A DNA stretch of 34,966 nucleotides, from positions 1 through 34,966 of the forward strand of contig CALPWQ020000018.1 in NCBI GenBank assembly GCA_943327315.2, written 5' to 3'. Position 1 is the first letter of the stretch; every line of letters starts with the position of its first letter. Source of the stretch: Chitinophaga pinensis (lineage in GTDB: Bacteria; Bacteroidota; Bacteroidia; Flavobacteriales_D; Crocinitomicaceae). Shown piece after piece: positions 9,090-18,011 of this stretch. The notes beneath the pieces were generated by a model, which worked only from the letters and a program-made list of their open reading frames with translations, was not told where the DNA came from and ran no database searches. A program made the translations under genes and the position numbers.

Positions 9090-11441
9090 TTACTGTCGAA
9101 CGATGCGCTGGCGGAAAATGTGTCCATTGTAGTTGATCACAAGGAGATAGTTGCCGTCTTCAATAGCGGAGACATCCAAGCTGAAACTTCGCGAATCAAT
9201 GGAGTAAATGTTCACAGGCACTTGTTTTCCATCCATGCTGTACAACTGTATTTCTGCATCAACGGGCATAGGGACAAGGTATTCAACAGTCACTTCGGTC
9301 TTCGCAGGATTGGGATATACCATCCAGTCATCATTCGTTGATTCTTCAATTCCAGCCGATGAAGAACTACATGCACATTTATTTTTCGGAACGCTTGTGT
9401 CCACAATGCCTGGAGCGGTATAGATAAGTTTGACATAACATTTTTGTCCAGCTTGTGTCGCCGTAGCATTTTTGATGCGTATGCTGTACCACCCGGAGTA
9501 GGCAGGAACGATTGAATCGAGGATTGTTCCTGCAGCACTCACTGAATCAATGACATTGCAATCTTTGTCTAAATAGAAAACCGTGATCGGTAAAAGTGGA
9601 TTTTCAGGATAGAGTTCCAAGTTAATTTGTTGTCCAGATTGCGCGAAGATGCGTCCCACCAAACGGCAATCGGTGCTGTTTGTAGGCAGGTTTCCTCCTT
9701 GTTGAAGGGATGCGGGACTGTTGTCGCCAAGGTCACCCGCCATTTCCCATTCTTGTGTAGTGCGTTTTGTTGGTCGGTTGTAATTGGCGGAAATACCTTG
9801 TGGAGCCCAAATGGAATATCCACGACGTCCTTGCAAAGCAGAACCGTCACACGGTGGAATCGCAATGTTTACTTTTCCTCCGCCATAAACAGTTGCTGTT
9901 GCCGTTCCATTCGCGCCTGAGTAATCAATCAAAACGGTTCCATCGGGCCAACTTGTCTGCACGCCATTGAGGTTTTGCCAGTTTGACCAAGAATCTGTCA
10001 CAGCGATCAATGCTTTTGCGGAACGTTCAATCACCAAGGCATCAGCTGCTTGCCAACGAACGTTGTAAGCACCTTCTTTGAAGCGCAGGTTTTGGTGGCA
10101 CCACAATAAGTTTTCAAGGTCGCTGTAAACAGGAAGCTGAGCAGCATTCGCTGGATCGTGATTGAAACGATTTCCCAAATAGCCGATGTTGAATAAATCT
10201 TCGAAGAACACTTGTGGAGCACCGTCTACCGCAAAGGAAATGGCATAGGCAGCGCTGTGTCTTCCGTCGTTCGGTTCAATTTGTTGCCCAAGTTGTGAGC
10301 CGGTGTTCCATCCTGTAATGTTCCCAGTAGCATCAACTATTGGACGATAGGTATCGTGATTGTTGACAAAAGGAACTGTGCGCAATCGGTTTTGTTGTTG
10401 GTAGCTGGGAATGGTTCCAATATCGAAATTTCCATTCCCTGAAATCATTGATGTTAAACCACCGCGAAGGGCGAAATCAAAGGTTCCTGCTCTGTTTTGA
10501 ACATTGTTTGCCCATGCATCGAGTTCGGCTGCTGATCCAACCCATTCGCCTACGGCATACATCTGGTCTCCACCATTCGCCCATAAAGACCCAAACTGAA
10601 GGTTCCAAAGAAAATCTTCTGCAGCATACGTTGGAAAGTGTTTCACAGCATCAATACGAACTCCATCCCAACCAACTTGCTTCTTGTACCATATGAGCCA
10701 GTTCCGTGTTCCTGTGCGCATGTAATCTGTGCTTTGTGTTGGATTAAATGTAGCATTGCTGCTCAACCCAAAGGCGCTTGTTTCGTAGGAAACATCTGGA
10801 CCCCAATACGGCGAATTGATCTCGTTGGTGCAACATGGATTGCCAGCGTTTGGGTAAAAATTTTGCCAGTTTTTAGAGAATCGACCTTGACGCGCCAAAT
10901 AGTCGGCGGCTGTTTCTGTAATGGCTGGTGTGTTATAACAGGTGTAGCGAAAATTCTTGTACTTATTGGTTGAACCGTCGTCCATGGCACTTGGATCATT
11001 GCCTCCTTGACCAGCGCCACTTCCAGCACCAGTAACATGATTGAGAACTATGTCTTGAATGACATCAATCCCATTGGCTTTAAGAACAGCAATCAACCGA
11101 AGCAATTCATCTTTATCCCCCAATCGGGTGTTGCTTGAACCTTTTTGGTATTTGTCCCCCAAGTCGTAATGGTCAAAGGGAGCGTATCCAACGCTGTTCG
11201 TCCCTGTATTTTTGATGGAAGGTGGAATCCAAACAGCATCAATTCCTAAAGCCTTCAAGCGAGGAGCAAGTTCCGCCAAGTAGTTTGCCCAATCATTGGG
11301 GAAATTTGTGTTGTAGTAATCCCACCAAAATCCTTGAAGGACAATCTGTCTGCTTGGGTCGTTGACCTGAGCGTTTAATGGCCTTGTGAATGTGAAATGG
11401 CTAAAAAAACCAAGGATAAAAAGACGAAAGATGGTTTTCAT
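9090..11441 (-). CDS. Secreted GH13 alpha-amylase with T9SS sorting domain
   Basis: A 783-residue extracellular alpha-amylase with a signal peptide (residues 1-24). The GH13 barrel is of the liquefying, bacterial type (IVLQGFWWDYY, LGDKYQKGS). It has region I DIVLNHV (130-136), region II GVRIDAVKH with nucleophile D264, region III GEW with acid/base E299 and region IV NNHD with HD at 362-363. After the barrel and its C domain (to about 540) comes a beta-rich pre-peptidase-like module at about 560-690, then a Cys-rich linker (CACSSSS) and a T9SS sorting domain (VYPNPAKTEVTVEY...DGNYLLVINYNG). It is the last gene of the kinase-to-amylase operon, 10 nt after the maltose phosphorylase gene. It would supply oligosaccharides to the inner enzymes. 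Active-site residues are complete. Confidence 0.9.
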   Translation of the reverse strand: MKTIFRLFILGFFSHFTFTRPLNAQVNDPSRQIVLQGFWWDYYNTNFPNDWANYLAELAPRLKALGIDAVWIPPSIKNTGTNSVGYAPFDHYDLGDKYQKGSSNTRLGDKDELLRLIAVLKANGIDVIQDIVLNHVTGAGSGAGQGGNDPSAMDDGSTNKYKNFRYTCYNTPAITETAADYLARQGRFSKNWQNFYPNAGNPCCTNEINSPYWGPDVSYETSAFGLSSNATFNPTQSTDYMRTGTRNWLIWYKKQVGWDGVRIDAVKHFPTYAAEDFLWNLQFGSLWANGGDQMYAVGEWVGSAAELDAWANNVQNRAGTFDFALRGGLTSMISGNGNFDIGTIPSYQQQNRLRTVPFVNNHDTYRPIVDATGNITGWNTGSQLGQQIEPNDGRHSAAYAISFAVDGAPQVFFEDLFNIGYLGNRFNHDPANAAQLPVYSDLENLLWCHQNLRFKEGAYNVRWQAADALVIERSAKALIAVTDSWSNWQNLNGVQTSWPDGTVLIDYSGANGTATATVYGGGKVNIAIPPCDGSALQGRRGYSIWAPQGISANYNRPTKRTTQEWEMAGDLGDNSPASLQQGGNLPTNSTDCRLVGRIFAQSGQQINLELYPENPLLPITVFYLDKDCNVIDSVSAAGTILDSIVPAYSGWYSIRIKNATATQAGQKCYVKLIYTAPGIVDTSVPKNKCACSSSSAGIEESTNDDWMVYPNPAKTEVTVEYLVPMPVDAEIQLYSMDGKQVPVNIYSIDSRSFSLDVSAIEDGNYLLVINYNGHIFRQRIVRQ

Positions 11442-11451
11442 AATCGTATAG

Positions 11452-13731
11452 TTATGGGATAGAAATGAGTTGTTTTTGTCCAGCAGTTAGGGTGTATTTT
11501 TGCTCAATCACGTTAAAGTCGAGCTCATCTGTTCCAAGGTTGGATATCTCCATTGTTTTTCCTGAAACATGAATATGTACTGGCTGTTCTTTAAAGAAAA
11601 TCTGGAAGGAATACGATTTCCATTTTTTCGGAATCATCGGACGAACGGATAGTTTTCCGTCAATCACGCGCACCCCAGCCATGCCCTCGACAATGCTCAT
11701 CCATGTACCGGCCATGCTGGTAATGTGCAAGCCTTCATTGACCTCGTTGTTGTAGTCGTCGAGATCTAAACGCGAGGTGCGTAGGTACAAGTCATACGAA
11801 CGGTCATGGTCGCCAATGCGCGCCGCCAAAATGGAGTGAATGCAAGGAGACAAGGAGGACTCGTGAACGGTTTTTGGTTCATAAAAATTAAAGTTCTCTC
11901 GGATTTCTTCTTCGCTAAAGCAGTCTTCAAACAAATAAATCCCCTGCAATACATCTGCCTGTTTGATAAACACAGAACGTAAAATGCGGTCCCACGACCA
12001 ATGTTGGTTGATCGGTCGCTCCGAATCGGGCAGGTCAGCGGCATTCATCATGACTTTATCCATGAATCCATCTTGCTGAAGGAAAATCTTTGTTCCTTCA
12101 AGTCTTGGGAAGTAGATGTTTTCACTCACATGCATCCATTGTTCGCGTTCTAAGGCCGACAATGCAATTCCCTTCTTGCCCAGGCGATCATAGCATTCCA
12201 AGGCATATTGAATGCACCAACGCGCTAAAAAGTTCGTGTACCAGTTGTTGTTGATGTTGTTTTCGTATTCGTTTGGACCAGTAACTCCAAGCATGACGTA
12301 CATGTTCTTGTCAGCGGACCAGTTGAAGCGTTGTACCCAGAAGCGCGCAATGGCAGTAAGCACATGAATTCCATATTTGCTCACATAATCGAAATCGCCG
12401 GTGTGACGCACATAGTTGTAAATGGCAAAGGCAATGGCACCATTTCGATGAATTTCCTCGAAGGTGATTTCCCACTCGTTGTGGCATTCTTCACCGTTCA
12501 TCGTTACCATTGGGTACAATGCCGCACCATCTGAAAACCCTAATTTTTCCGCGTTCTCGATGGCTTTGTCGAGCTGAAAATAGCGGTATTTCAAAAGTTG
12601 ACGTGCAATTTTTGAAGGAGCTGTTTTGAGGTAGAAAGGAATGCAATAGGCTTCCGTATCCCAATAGGTGGCACCACCATACTTTTCACCCGTAAAACCT
12701 TTAGGCCCGATGTTGAGCTTCGGATTCTTTCCTGTGTAGGTTTGATAGAGATGGAAGATATTGAAACGAATGGCTTGTTGTGCCGCTTTGTCTCCCGTGA
12801 TTACCACATCAGCATTTTCCCAAATGGATTTCCAGGCCGCACAATGTTCTTCGTGCAAGGCATCGAATCCACGCACATAGGCAGCCGTAACATTTGTAAT
12901 CGATGCTGCCACGGTATTGAAATGGGAGTGATTGATGGATGAGGTGACCGACACGTACTTTTTAATGGTGTAGGTTTTTCCTTTCTCCAAGAAATGCTCA
13001 AAATTGTTTTCAATGTAGAGTTCTTCCTCTTTGAGGTTGGGATGAATGTCAAGAATCTTTGACCCTTCCCAAAAAGAAAAACGCATGGCATTGGATACCA
13101 AGAAGTCTGTTTTCTTTGTCTTGGCACTCACAACACCTTTGCGCACACCAATGCGCTGTATGTCGGGTGTCCAGAAAAATTCGTTGTAGTTGGAGTCCGC
13201 ATTGTTCACACGTCCATCGAGGTAGGGAGAGATCTTAAAGTTCGCCGAAAAATTGAGTGGCTTAATGGTGTAGCGTATGGCGGCAAGTTCATCATTTGCC
13301 ATGGAGCAAAAACGCACGGTCTCCACTTCAACTTCTTTATTTCCTTTCAGTACACAGACAAATTTTCTTGTCAAAGTGCCTGTTTGCATATCGAGTTCGC
13401 GGTAGAACGATTTCACGTTGCATGTCGCCAAGTCAAGAGCATCGCCATCCACGTAGATATTTATGCCAATCCAATTGCACGAGTTCAACACCTTTGCGAA
13501 ATATTCTGGATACCCATTTTTCCACCAGCCTACTCGCGTTTTGTCGGGATAATAGACACCACCCACATAGCTTCCTTGTAGACTTTTTCCCGTGTAGGTT
13601 TCTTCAAAATTGGCACGTTGTCCAAAAGATCCATTCCCGATCGAAAAGATACTTTCTGCTTCCTCTTGTCGCTGCGGATCGAATTTGCGCTCGATCACTT
13701 TCCATTCATCGATCTCAAAGAGATTTTTCAT
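11452..13731 (-). CDS. GH65 maltose phosphorylase
   Basis: A 759-residue cytoplasmic enzyme without a signal peptide, which splits maltose with phosphate into beta-D-glucose-1-phosphate and glucose. GH65 marks are GATYWDTEAY (353-362), the maltose-phosphorylase-like stretch ECHNEWEITFEEIHRNGA (415-432), GVTGPNEYE with catalytic acid E488, KQADVLQG (590-597) and the phosphate-binding HESSLSP (623-629). The 415-432 stretch favours maltose over trehalose or kojibiose as substrate, from family knowledge. The start overlaps the end of the beta-phosphoglucomutase gene by 17 nt, so the two are translationally coupled, and the mutase uses exactly this enzyme's product. Length is normal for the family. 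Confidence 0.92.
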   Translation of the reverse strand: MKNLFEIDEWKVIERKFDPQRQEEAESIFSIGNGSFGQRANFEETYTGKSLQGSYVGGVYYPDKTRVGWWKNGYPEYFAKVLNSCNWIGINIYVDGDALDLATCNVKSFYRELDMQTGTLTRKFVCVLKGNKEVEVETVRFCSMANDELAAIRYTIKPLNFSANFKISPYLDGRVNNADSNYNEFFWTPDIQRIGVRKGVVSAKTKKTDFLVSNAMRFSFWEGSKILDIHPNLKEEELYIENNFEHFLEKGKTYTIKKYVSVTSSINHSHFNTVAASITNVTAAYVRGFDALHEEHCAAWKSIWENADVVITGDKAAQQAIRFNIFHLYQTYTGKNPKLNIGPKGFTGEKYGGATYWDTEAYCIPFYLKTAPSKIARQLLKYRYFQLDKAIENAEKLGFSDGAALYPMVTMNGEECHNEWEITFEEIHRNGAIAFAIYNYVRHTGDFDYVSKYGIHVLTAIARFWVQRFNWSADKNMYVMLGVTGPNEYENNINNNWYTNFLARWCIQYALECYDRLGKKGIALSALEREQWMHVSENIYFPRLEGTKIFLQQDGFMDKVMMNAADLPDSERPINQHWSWDRILRSVFIKQADVLQGIYLFEDCFSEEEIRENFNFYEPKTVHESSLSPCIHSILAARIGDHDRSYDLYLRTSRLDLDDYNNEVNEGLHITSMAGTWMSIVEGMAGVRVIDGKLSVRPMIPKKWKSYSFQIFFKEQPVHIHVSGKTMEISNLGTDELDFNVIEQKYTLTAGQKQLISIP

Positions 13732-14365
13732 ACAGGGAAAGATTAAAATCTGTCAATGTGTCAACATAGGCATCTGCCAGTTCAGCTACGTGTGGATTTC
13801 CAGTTGCAATGACTTTGAATCCACCGGCTTTTGCTGCCAGGATACCGCTTTCAGCGTCTTCAAATACCAAACAATCGGCTGCACTCAATCCCATCCCTTG
13901 AGCAGCATTGAGGAAAACTTCAGGATCTGGTTTTGGTGCGCTCACCCCATTTCCATCGATGATGGCATCGAATAGATCTTTGATTTGCAGAAGTTCGAGA
14001 ATCGCATTCGCATTCTTGCTGGATGAACCTACACCAAGTTTAATGTCATGTGCTTTGGCGTGCTGCAAAAGTTCGAGAACACCCGCGAGCGCATCGCCAG
14101 GACCAAGTGTGCGAATGGAATCCAGGTAGATCTCGTTTTTAAAAACGAGCAGCTCCTCAAAGTATTCAGTTGAAACTGTTGCTCCAGCCAAAGTGATGAT
14201 TTTTTTTAATGAATCTACCCGACTGATGCCTTTCAATTGTTCATTGTCCATTTCGGTGAAATCCGACCCAAGGCGTTCCGCTGTTTTTTTCCAAGCGATA
14301 AAGTGGTTTTTCTCTGTGGACACCAATACGCCATCTAAGTCGAAAATAAGTCCTTTTATTTTCAT
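13715..14365 (-). CDS. pgmB: Beta-phosphoglucomutase (HAD superfamily)
   Basis: A 216-residue cytosolic HAD phosphotransferase that converts beta-glucose-1-phosphate to glucose-6-phosphate. Present are the HAD motif FDLDGVL with nucleophile D9 and acid/base D11, the cap-domain motif LKGISRVDSL (44-53) typical of beta-phosphoglucomutases, GVGSSSKNA (111-119) with the motif II Ser, K145 in KPDPEVF and the Mg-binding FEDAESG (168-174). It starts directly after the transporter stop (14366) and overlaps the GH65 gene, placing it exactly between uptake and phosphorolysis. General HAD phosphatase activity is less likely given the cap motif and context. Confidence 0.93.
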   Translation of the reverse strand: MKIKGLIFDLDGVLVSTEKNHFIAWKKTAERLGSDFTEMDNEQLKGISRVDSLKKIITLAGATVSTEYFEELLVFKNEIYLDSIRTLGPGDALAGVLELLQHAKAHDIKLGVGSSSKNANAILELLQIKDLFDAIIDGNGVSAPKPDPEVFLNAAQGMGLSAADCLVFEDAESGILAAKAGGFKVIATGNPHVAELADAYVDTLTDFNLSLYEKSL

Positions 14366-15721
14366 TTATTTTAGTCTAATTCTAAGTGTTAACAGACATG
14401 CTATGAGCATCATTGATCCACCCAAAACAAGGGCATAAGCTGCATTGCCACCAAACATATATTTTACAATTGGTCCTGAGAAAAGTGCGCTAAAAATTTG
14501 AGGTAGGGTAATGAAGAAATTGAAGATTCCCATCATGATGCCCATTTGTGACGCTGGAAGTACCCCTGCAAGGATTGCATATGGCATCGCTAGAATACTT
14601 GCCCAAGCAATCCCGATAAAAATCATCGGGATGATCATCATGGTTTTATCTGGCATGAAGTACATCAAAACCAAACCAATTCCCCCCATCAACAAGGCAA
14701 CAGCATGTGTTTTTAATTTACCGAGTTTCTTTGCGATGTAAGGAATGCAAAACGCGAAAATCGCAGAGATCCCATTGTAGATTCCGAATAAAATCCCCAC
14801 CCAGTCGCCCAAATCTTCGCTCAACTTGTGTTGGCTTTTCAACACGGCATCCGTCGGATTGGCTTCGAGCCCAGCTTTAATGACTTCCATTGTGGGCAAA
14901 TCATAGGTATGTTCGCGCAAGGCGGTCGTGGTATATACCCAAAGGCAGAACAAGCCAAACCAAGAGAAAAACTGCACCAAACCGAGTTGCCACATTTCTT
15001 TAGGGATGCGGAATTTCTCCTTCTTCGTTTCTTCCGAAACAATGCCCATTTCGATGCGCTCTTCGGGCGAGTATTCTTTCGTTTTAAAGATTGTCCATAA
15101 GATGGCTGCCATAAATACAAGGGCACCAATGTAAAAGGAGTAAACGACATTTGGCTGAACTTTTACGCCTTGTACGTCATTAGAAACGCCAAAAATATTT
15201 GTTAAAATCCAAGGAAGGAATGATCCCACTACTGCGCCAATCCCAATCAATGCCGTTTGAATGGAAAATCCTTTGGTGCTTTGATCGTCATGCAAATTAT
15301 CTGCTACCAAGGCTCGGAAAGGTTCCATCGACACGTTGAATGAAGCATCCATCAGCATCAAGAATCCAGCGCCAACAAGTAGGGCAGGGAAGTAGGCGGT
15401 GAAATGATCTGCATTTGGCAACAGGACCAAGGCGGCACAGGCAAGGATAGCTCCGGCAAGGAAAAAGGGTTTTCTTCGTCCAAAACGCTTTGACCAGGTG
15501 CGGTCACTCCAATAGCCAATGATGGGCTGAACGATTAATCCTGTCAATGGAGCGACGAGCCAAAACCACGACAGGCTTTCGACATCAGCACCGAAATCAG
15601 TCAATATTCGACTTGCATTTCCATTTTGCAAGGCAAATCCCATTTGAATTCCGAGGAATCCGAAGCTCATGTTCCAGATCTGCCAGAACGAAAGTTTTGG
15701 TTTAGTAGTAGCAGCTTTCAT
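14366..15721 (-). CDS. SLC45/GPH-like MFS sugar transporter (maltose or glucose uptake)
   Basis: A 451-residue inner-membrane protein with about twelve hydrophobic segments. The first loop holds IIGYWSDRTWSKRFGRRKPFF (residues 67-87 region); its RFGRRKP matches the RxGRR motif of plant sucrose transporters and the related SLC45/GPH carriers. Relatives are proton-coupled disaccharide or glucose importers. A cytoplasmic loop in the middle (TKEYSPEERIEMG) and the repeat of the fold in the second half (LKTHAVALLMGGIG) fit the MFS plan. It sits 4 nt downstream of a periplasmic GH13 gene and abuts the mutase gene, so its likely cargo is maltose, possibly also glucose or short maltodextrins. Substrate is inferred from neighbours. 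Confidence 0.85.
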   Translation of the reverse strand: MKAATTKPKLSFWQIWNMSFGFLGIQMGFALQNGNASRILTDFGADVESLSWFWLVAPLTGLIVQPIIGYWSDRTWSKRFGRRKPFFLAGAILACAALVLLPNADHFTAYFPALLVGAGFLMLMDASFNVSMEPFRALVADNLHDDQSTKGFSIQTALIGIGAVVGSFLPWILTNIFGVSNDVQGVKVQPNVVYSFYIGALVFMAAILWTIFKTKEYSPEERIEMGIVSEETKKEKFRIPKEMWQLGLVQFFSWFGLFCLWVYTTTALREHTYDLPTMEVIKAGLEANPTDAVLKSQHKLSEDLGDWVGILFGIYNGISAIFAFCIPYIAKKLGKLKTHAVALLMGGIGLVLMYFMPDKTMMIIPMIFIGIAWASILAMPYAILAGVLPASQMGIMMGIFNFFITLPQIFSALFSGPIVKYMFGGNAAYALVLGGSMMLIACLLTLRIRLK

Positions 15722-15725
15722 AGGA

Positions 15726-17066
15726 TTATTTTGTCAATACGATGTATTCCCAAGGTTTCATCTCGAGGGACATTGTTTTTCCAATTTTTTGCGTTTTCCC
15801 GCTGAACAGATTCGTGTATTTACCACAAAGACGCTCATCGGTCAAGGTGATTTTTCCATTCGATGGCGAGAGGTTGATGGCCACAAGTACTTTCTGTTTC
15901 CCTTTTTCACGAACGAAAACGAGCATGTGTTCTTCACCTTCAGGACTCAACAGCTGCAATTCGCCACCTGAACGGCCACCCCATAGCGCTTGATTGGTTT
16001 GGTGTAGGTTGTTTAACTTCGTGTAAAAATCTACCAAATCCATTTTTTGCCAACCAATAGAGTCCTTGTCAAAAAACTTTAAGCGTCGATCCAAGCTGGT
16101 TTCTTGTCCGTTGTAAATCAATGGCATGCCATCAATGGTTGCTGCAAGAACCGCCAAGGCAAAACGAGCCTCACCCATGCGCTCCATCTCCGTTCCGTTC
16201 CATGAGTTTTCGTCGTGGTTGGAGGTAAACATCATGCGGTACGCATTGACAGGATAGGTTTTGTCTTTCTCGAAGTAGGCGCGAATGTCATCGATGTCCA
16301 TTACCCCCTTGGCGATTTTATTCATGATGTGGTGGAATTCCCAACCATAGGTCATGTCCATCGCTTGGTGAAGTGCTACTTCTTCGGCTTCTGCCAGCAT
16401 GAAAACGGGCTTGATTTCGTCCAATGCAGTGCGCACATCAATCCAGAAATCCAACGGCACCCATCCGGCAACATCACAACGATAACCGTCCAAGTCGAAC
16501 TCACGCACCCAATATTCCATGGCATCAATCATTCGACCGCGCATCTCTTTGCTGTCGTAGTTCAAATCGGCAACATCCCACCAATCTGTTCCGATGGTCG
16601 GTTGTACATTTCCTGTAGAATCGAGTGTGTAATAGTCTAGATGTCCCTCTGTAATCCAAACATTATCTGGCGAAGAGTGATTTGCTACCCAGTCGATGAT
16701 CACTTTCATCCCCAAAGCATGCGCGGCATCTACCAAATGTTTGAAATCATCTTTGTTTCCAAACTCAGGATTCACCGCTTTGTAATCTTTTACCGCGTAG
16801 TAACTTCCGAGCGAACCTTTGCGGTTTTTCTCACCAATCGGATTGATCGGCATCAACCACAAGATATCCACTCCCATTGCTTTTAAGCGCGGCAATTGTT
16901 TTTCAAAGGCAGCAAAAGTTCCTTCAGGCGTAAACTGACGGACATTGACCTCATAAATGGTCGCGTTTTTCGCCCAATCTGGCGTCACCAAAAGTCCTTT
17001 TTCTCCGGGCTGAGCAAAACTCATTCCGACATAAAATAGCAGTGAGAAAAGCAATCCTAATTTCAT
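15726..17066 (-). CDS. Periplasmic GH13 alpha-glucan hydrolase
   Basis: A 446-residue enzyme with a signal peptide (MKLGLLFSLLFYVGMSFAQ) and no sorting domain, so probably periplasmic. It is a compact GH13 barrel: region I DWVANH (125-130), region II GYRCDVAGW with nucleophile D198, region III LAEAEE with acid/base E226 and region IV SNHDEN with HD at 284-285, ending in a short C domain (VLVAINLSPSNGKITL). There is no N-terminal module. The start codon overlaps the kinase stop as ATGA (17063-17066), showing translational coupling. It probably trims maltodextrins to maltose and glucose beside the transporter encoded next. The alpha-amylase versus oligo-glucosidase or neopullulanase choice cannot be settled from motifs. 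Confidence 0.88.
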   Translation of the reverse strand: MKLGLLFSLLFYVGMSFAQPGEKGLLVTPDWAKNATIYEVNVRQFTPEGTFAAFEKQLPRLKAMGVDILWLMPINPIGEKNRKGSLGSYYAVKDYKAVNPEFGNKDDFKHLVDAAHALGMKVIIDWVANHSSPDNVWITEGHLDYYTLDSTGNVQPTIGTDWWDVADLNYDSKEMRGRMIDAMEYWVREFDLDGYRCDVAGWVPLDFWIDVRTALDEIKPVFMLAEAEEVALHQAMDMTYGWEFHHIMNKIAKGVMDIDDIRAYFEKDKTYPVNAYRMMFTSNHDENSWNGTEMERMGEARFALAVLAATIDGMPLIYNGQETSLDRRLKFFDKDSIGWQKMDLVDFYTKLNNLHQTNQALWGGRSGGELQLLSPEGEEHMLVFVREKGKQKVLVAINLSPSNGKITLTDERLCGKYTNLFSGKTQKIGKTMSLEMKPWEYIVLTK

Positions 17067-17920
17067 GATTTTTGCAGTTTAAGGTGATTTTCATGGTAGC
17101 TCACAAGTCCATCAATGGGTTTTCGAATGATTGAACCGATCTGCACATCAAGAGATTCACAGGCAGCAATCAATTGTTTTTCAAAGATCTGAGCAATCGA
17201 ACCGACAAAGTGCGATTTTACTTCACGGTAGTTCGGGTAACAGCACACATGGATGTCAATGAAATGACGAAAACCTTCATACACCATTTCCTGAATATAA
17301 GGATGTTCTGCGAAACGGGTAATGAAAGGCATAAAAGAAGCCAGGTATACATTGGCGTTCGGCGTCATATACACGCGCTCAACAATCAAGTCTTTGGTCA
17401 ATCCCAATTCGTTTTTCAACACATCAGAAATGTCTTCTGGCAAACGATGGTAGAGGTAGTTGGAGAGAAGTTTCTTCCCAAAGTAAGATCCACTGCCTTC
17501 ATCACCTAAGATATATCCCAAGGCAGGAACAACTTCAGTTACATTTTTCCCATCGAAATAACACGAATTTGAACCTGTTCCAATGATGCATGAAATACTA
17601 GGCTCTCCCTGATAGGTGGCATAAGCACAAGCCGTTAAATCATGGTCCACAGAAATTTCGGCATTGATAAACAAGCGCTTTAAGCCACGACGAATGACAT
17701 CGTTCAAATGAGGAGCTGAACATCCAGCACCATAGAAATATACGCGCTCAATCTTCAAAGAAGCCTCTTTTAAACCTGTGTTTCCATGAACAGCATGATA
17801 AACTGTATCTTCGTCATGAAAATATGGGTTCAAGCCCATTGTGGAAAAAGAGTGTTGTTCACCATTGTTCATCAATACCCAATCACTCTTGGTTGAACCG
17901 CTATCAACGATAAGTACCAT
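17063..17920 (-). CDS. BadF/BadG-type sugar kinase (candidate glucokinase)
   Basis: A 285-residue ASKHA-fold kinase of the N-acetylglucosamine kinase/BadF family. Motifs are phosphate-1 DSGSTKSDW (6-14), VDHDLTACAYA with a likely catalytic Asp (91-101), phosphate-2 IIGTGSNSC (112-120), LGDEGSGSYFGK (138-149) and adenosine motif FVGSIA (238-243). The start at 17920 gives the typical MVLIVDSGSTKSDW beginning; the frame is open further upstream, but that would run through the operator. It heads the maltose operon and diverges from the regulator gene. GH65 releases free glucose and no ROK-type or hexokinase-type glucokinase is encoded nearby. Inference: this protein phosphorylates glucose here, although annotation by similarity would give N-acetylglucosamine kinase. 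Confidence 0.82.
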   Translation of the reverse strand: MVLIVDSGSTKSDWVLMNNGEQHSFSTMGLNPYFHDEDTVYHAVHGNTGLKEASLKIERVYFYGAGCSAPHLNDVIRRGLKRLFINAEISVDHDLTACAYATYQGEPSISCIIGTGSNSCYFDGKNVTEVVPALGYILGDEGSGSYFGKKLLSNYLYHRLPEDISDVLKNELGLTKDLIVERVYMTPNANVYLASFMPFITRFAEHPYIQEMVYEGFRHFIDIHVCCYPNYREVKSHFVGSIAQIFEKQLIAACESLDVQIGSIIRKPIDGLVSYHENHLKLQKS

Positions 17921-17943
17921 ACAAAAAAAAATAGTTAAGGACC

Positions 17944-17996
17944 TTTGTGTCAAAAATACACTTTGCGAATGTATAGAAAAAACTTCATTAAATTTG
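17944..17996. promoter_or_regulatory. Shared operator and divergent promoters, kinase operon / regulator
   Basis: The operator variant at 17944-17964 contains GTGTCAAAAATACAC (17947-17961). Leftward, the complement of 17951-17958 reads TATTTTTG, a perfect TAnnTTTG box inside the operator, for the kinase operon. Rightward, TTG (17963-17965) is followed after 23 nt by TAAATTTG (17989-17996), a perfect -7 box for the regulator gene. One bound protein could thus block both promoters, which suggests autoregulation. Confidence 0.65.
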
Positions 17997-18011
17997 TGCA
18001 TGCACGATAAA

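Noticed and set aside
10638-10973. Antisense open frame of 111 codons over the amylase gene
   Set aside because: It is opposite to conserved catalytic-domain sequence of the amylase and has no family features or start context.
11452-13731. Assignment as trehalose or kojibiose phosphorylase
   Set aside because: The ECHNEWEITFEEIHRN stretch is typical of maltose phosphorylases, and every neighbour handles alpha-1,4-glucans. Biochemical proof is still lacking.
13296-13769. Long antisense open frame over the GH65 gene (157 codons)
   Set aside because: It is fully opposite to a well-supported gene, has no recognisable domain and has a low-complexity, Ser/Arg/His-rich composition typical of a shadow frame.
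17841-18011. Upstream extension of the regulator's reading frame
   Set aside because: It would overlap the kinase gene and the operator, and the added residues do not look like part of a Nudix domain.
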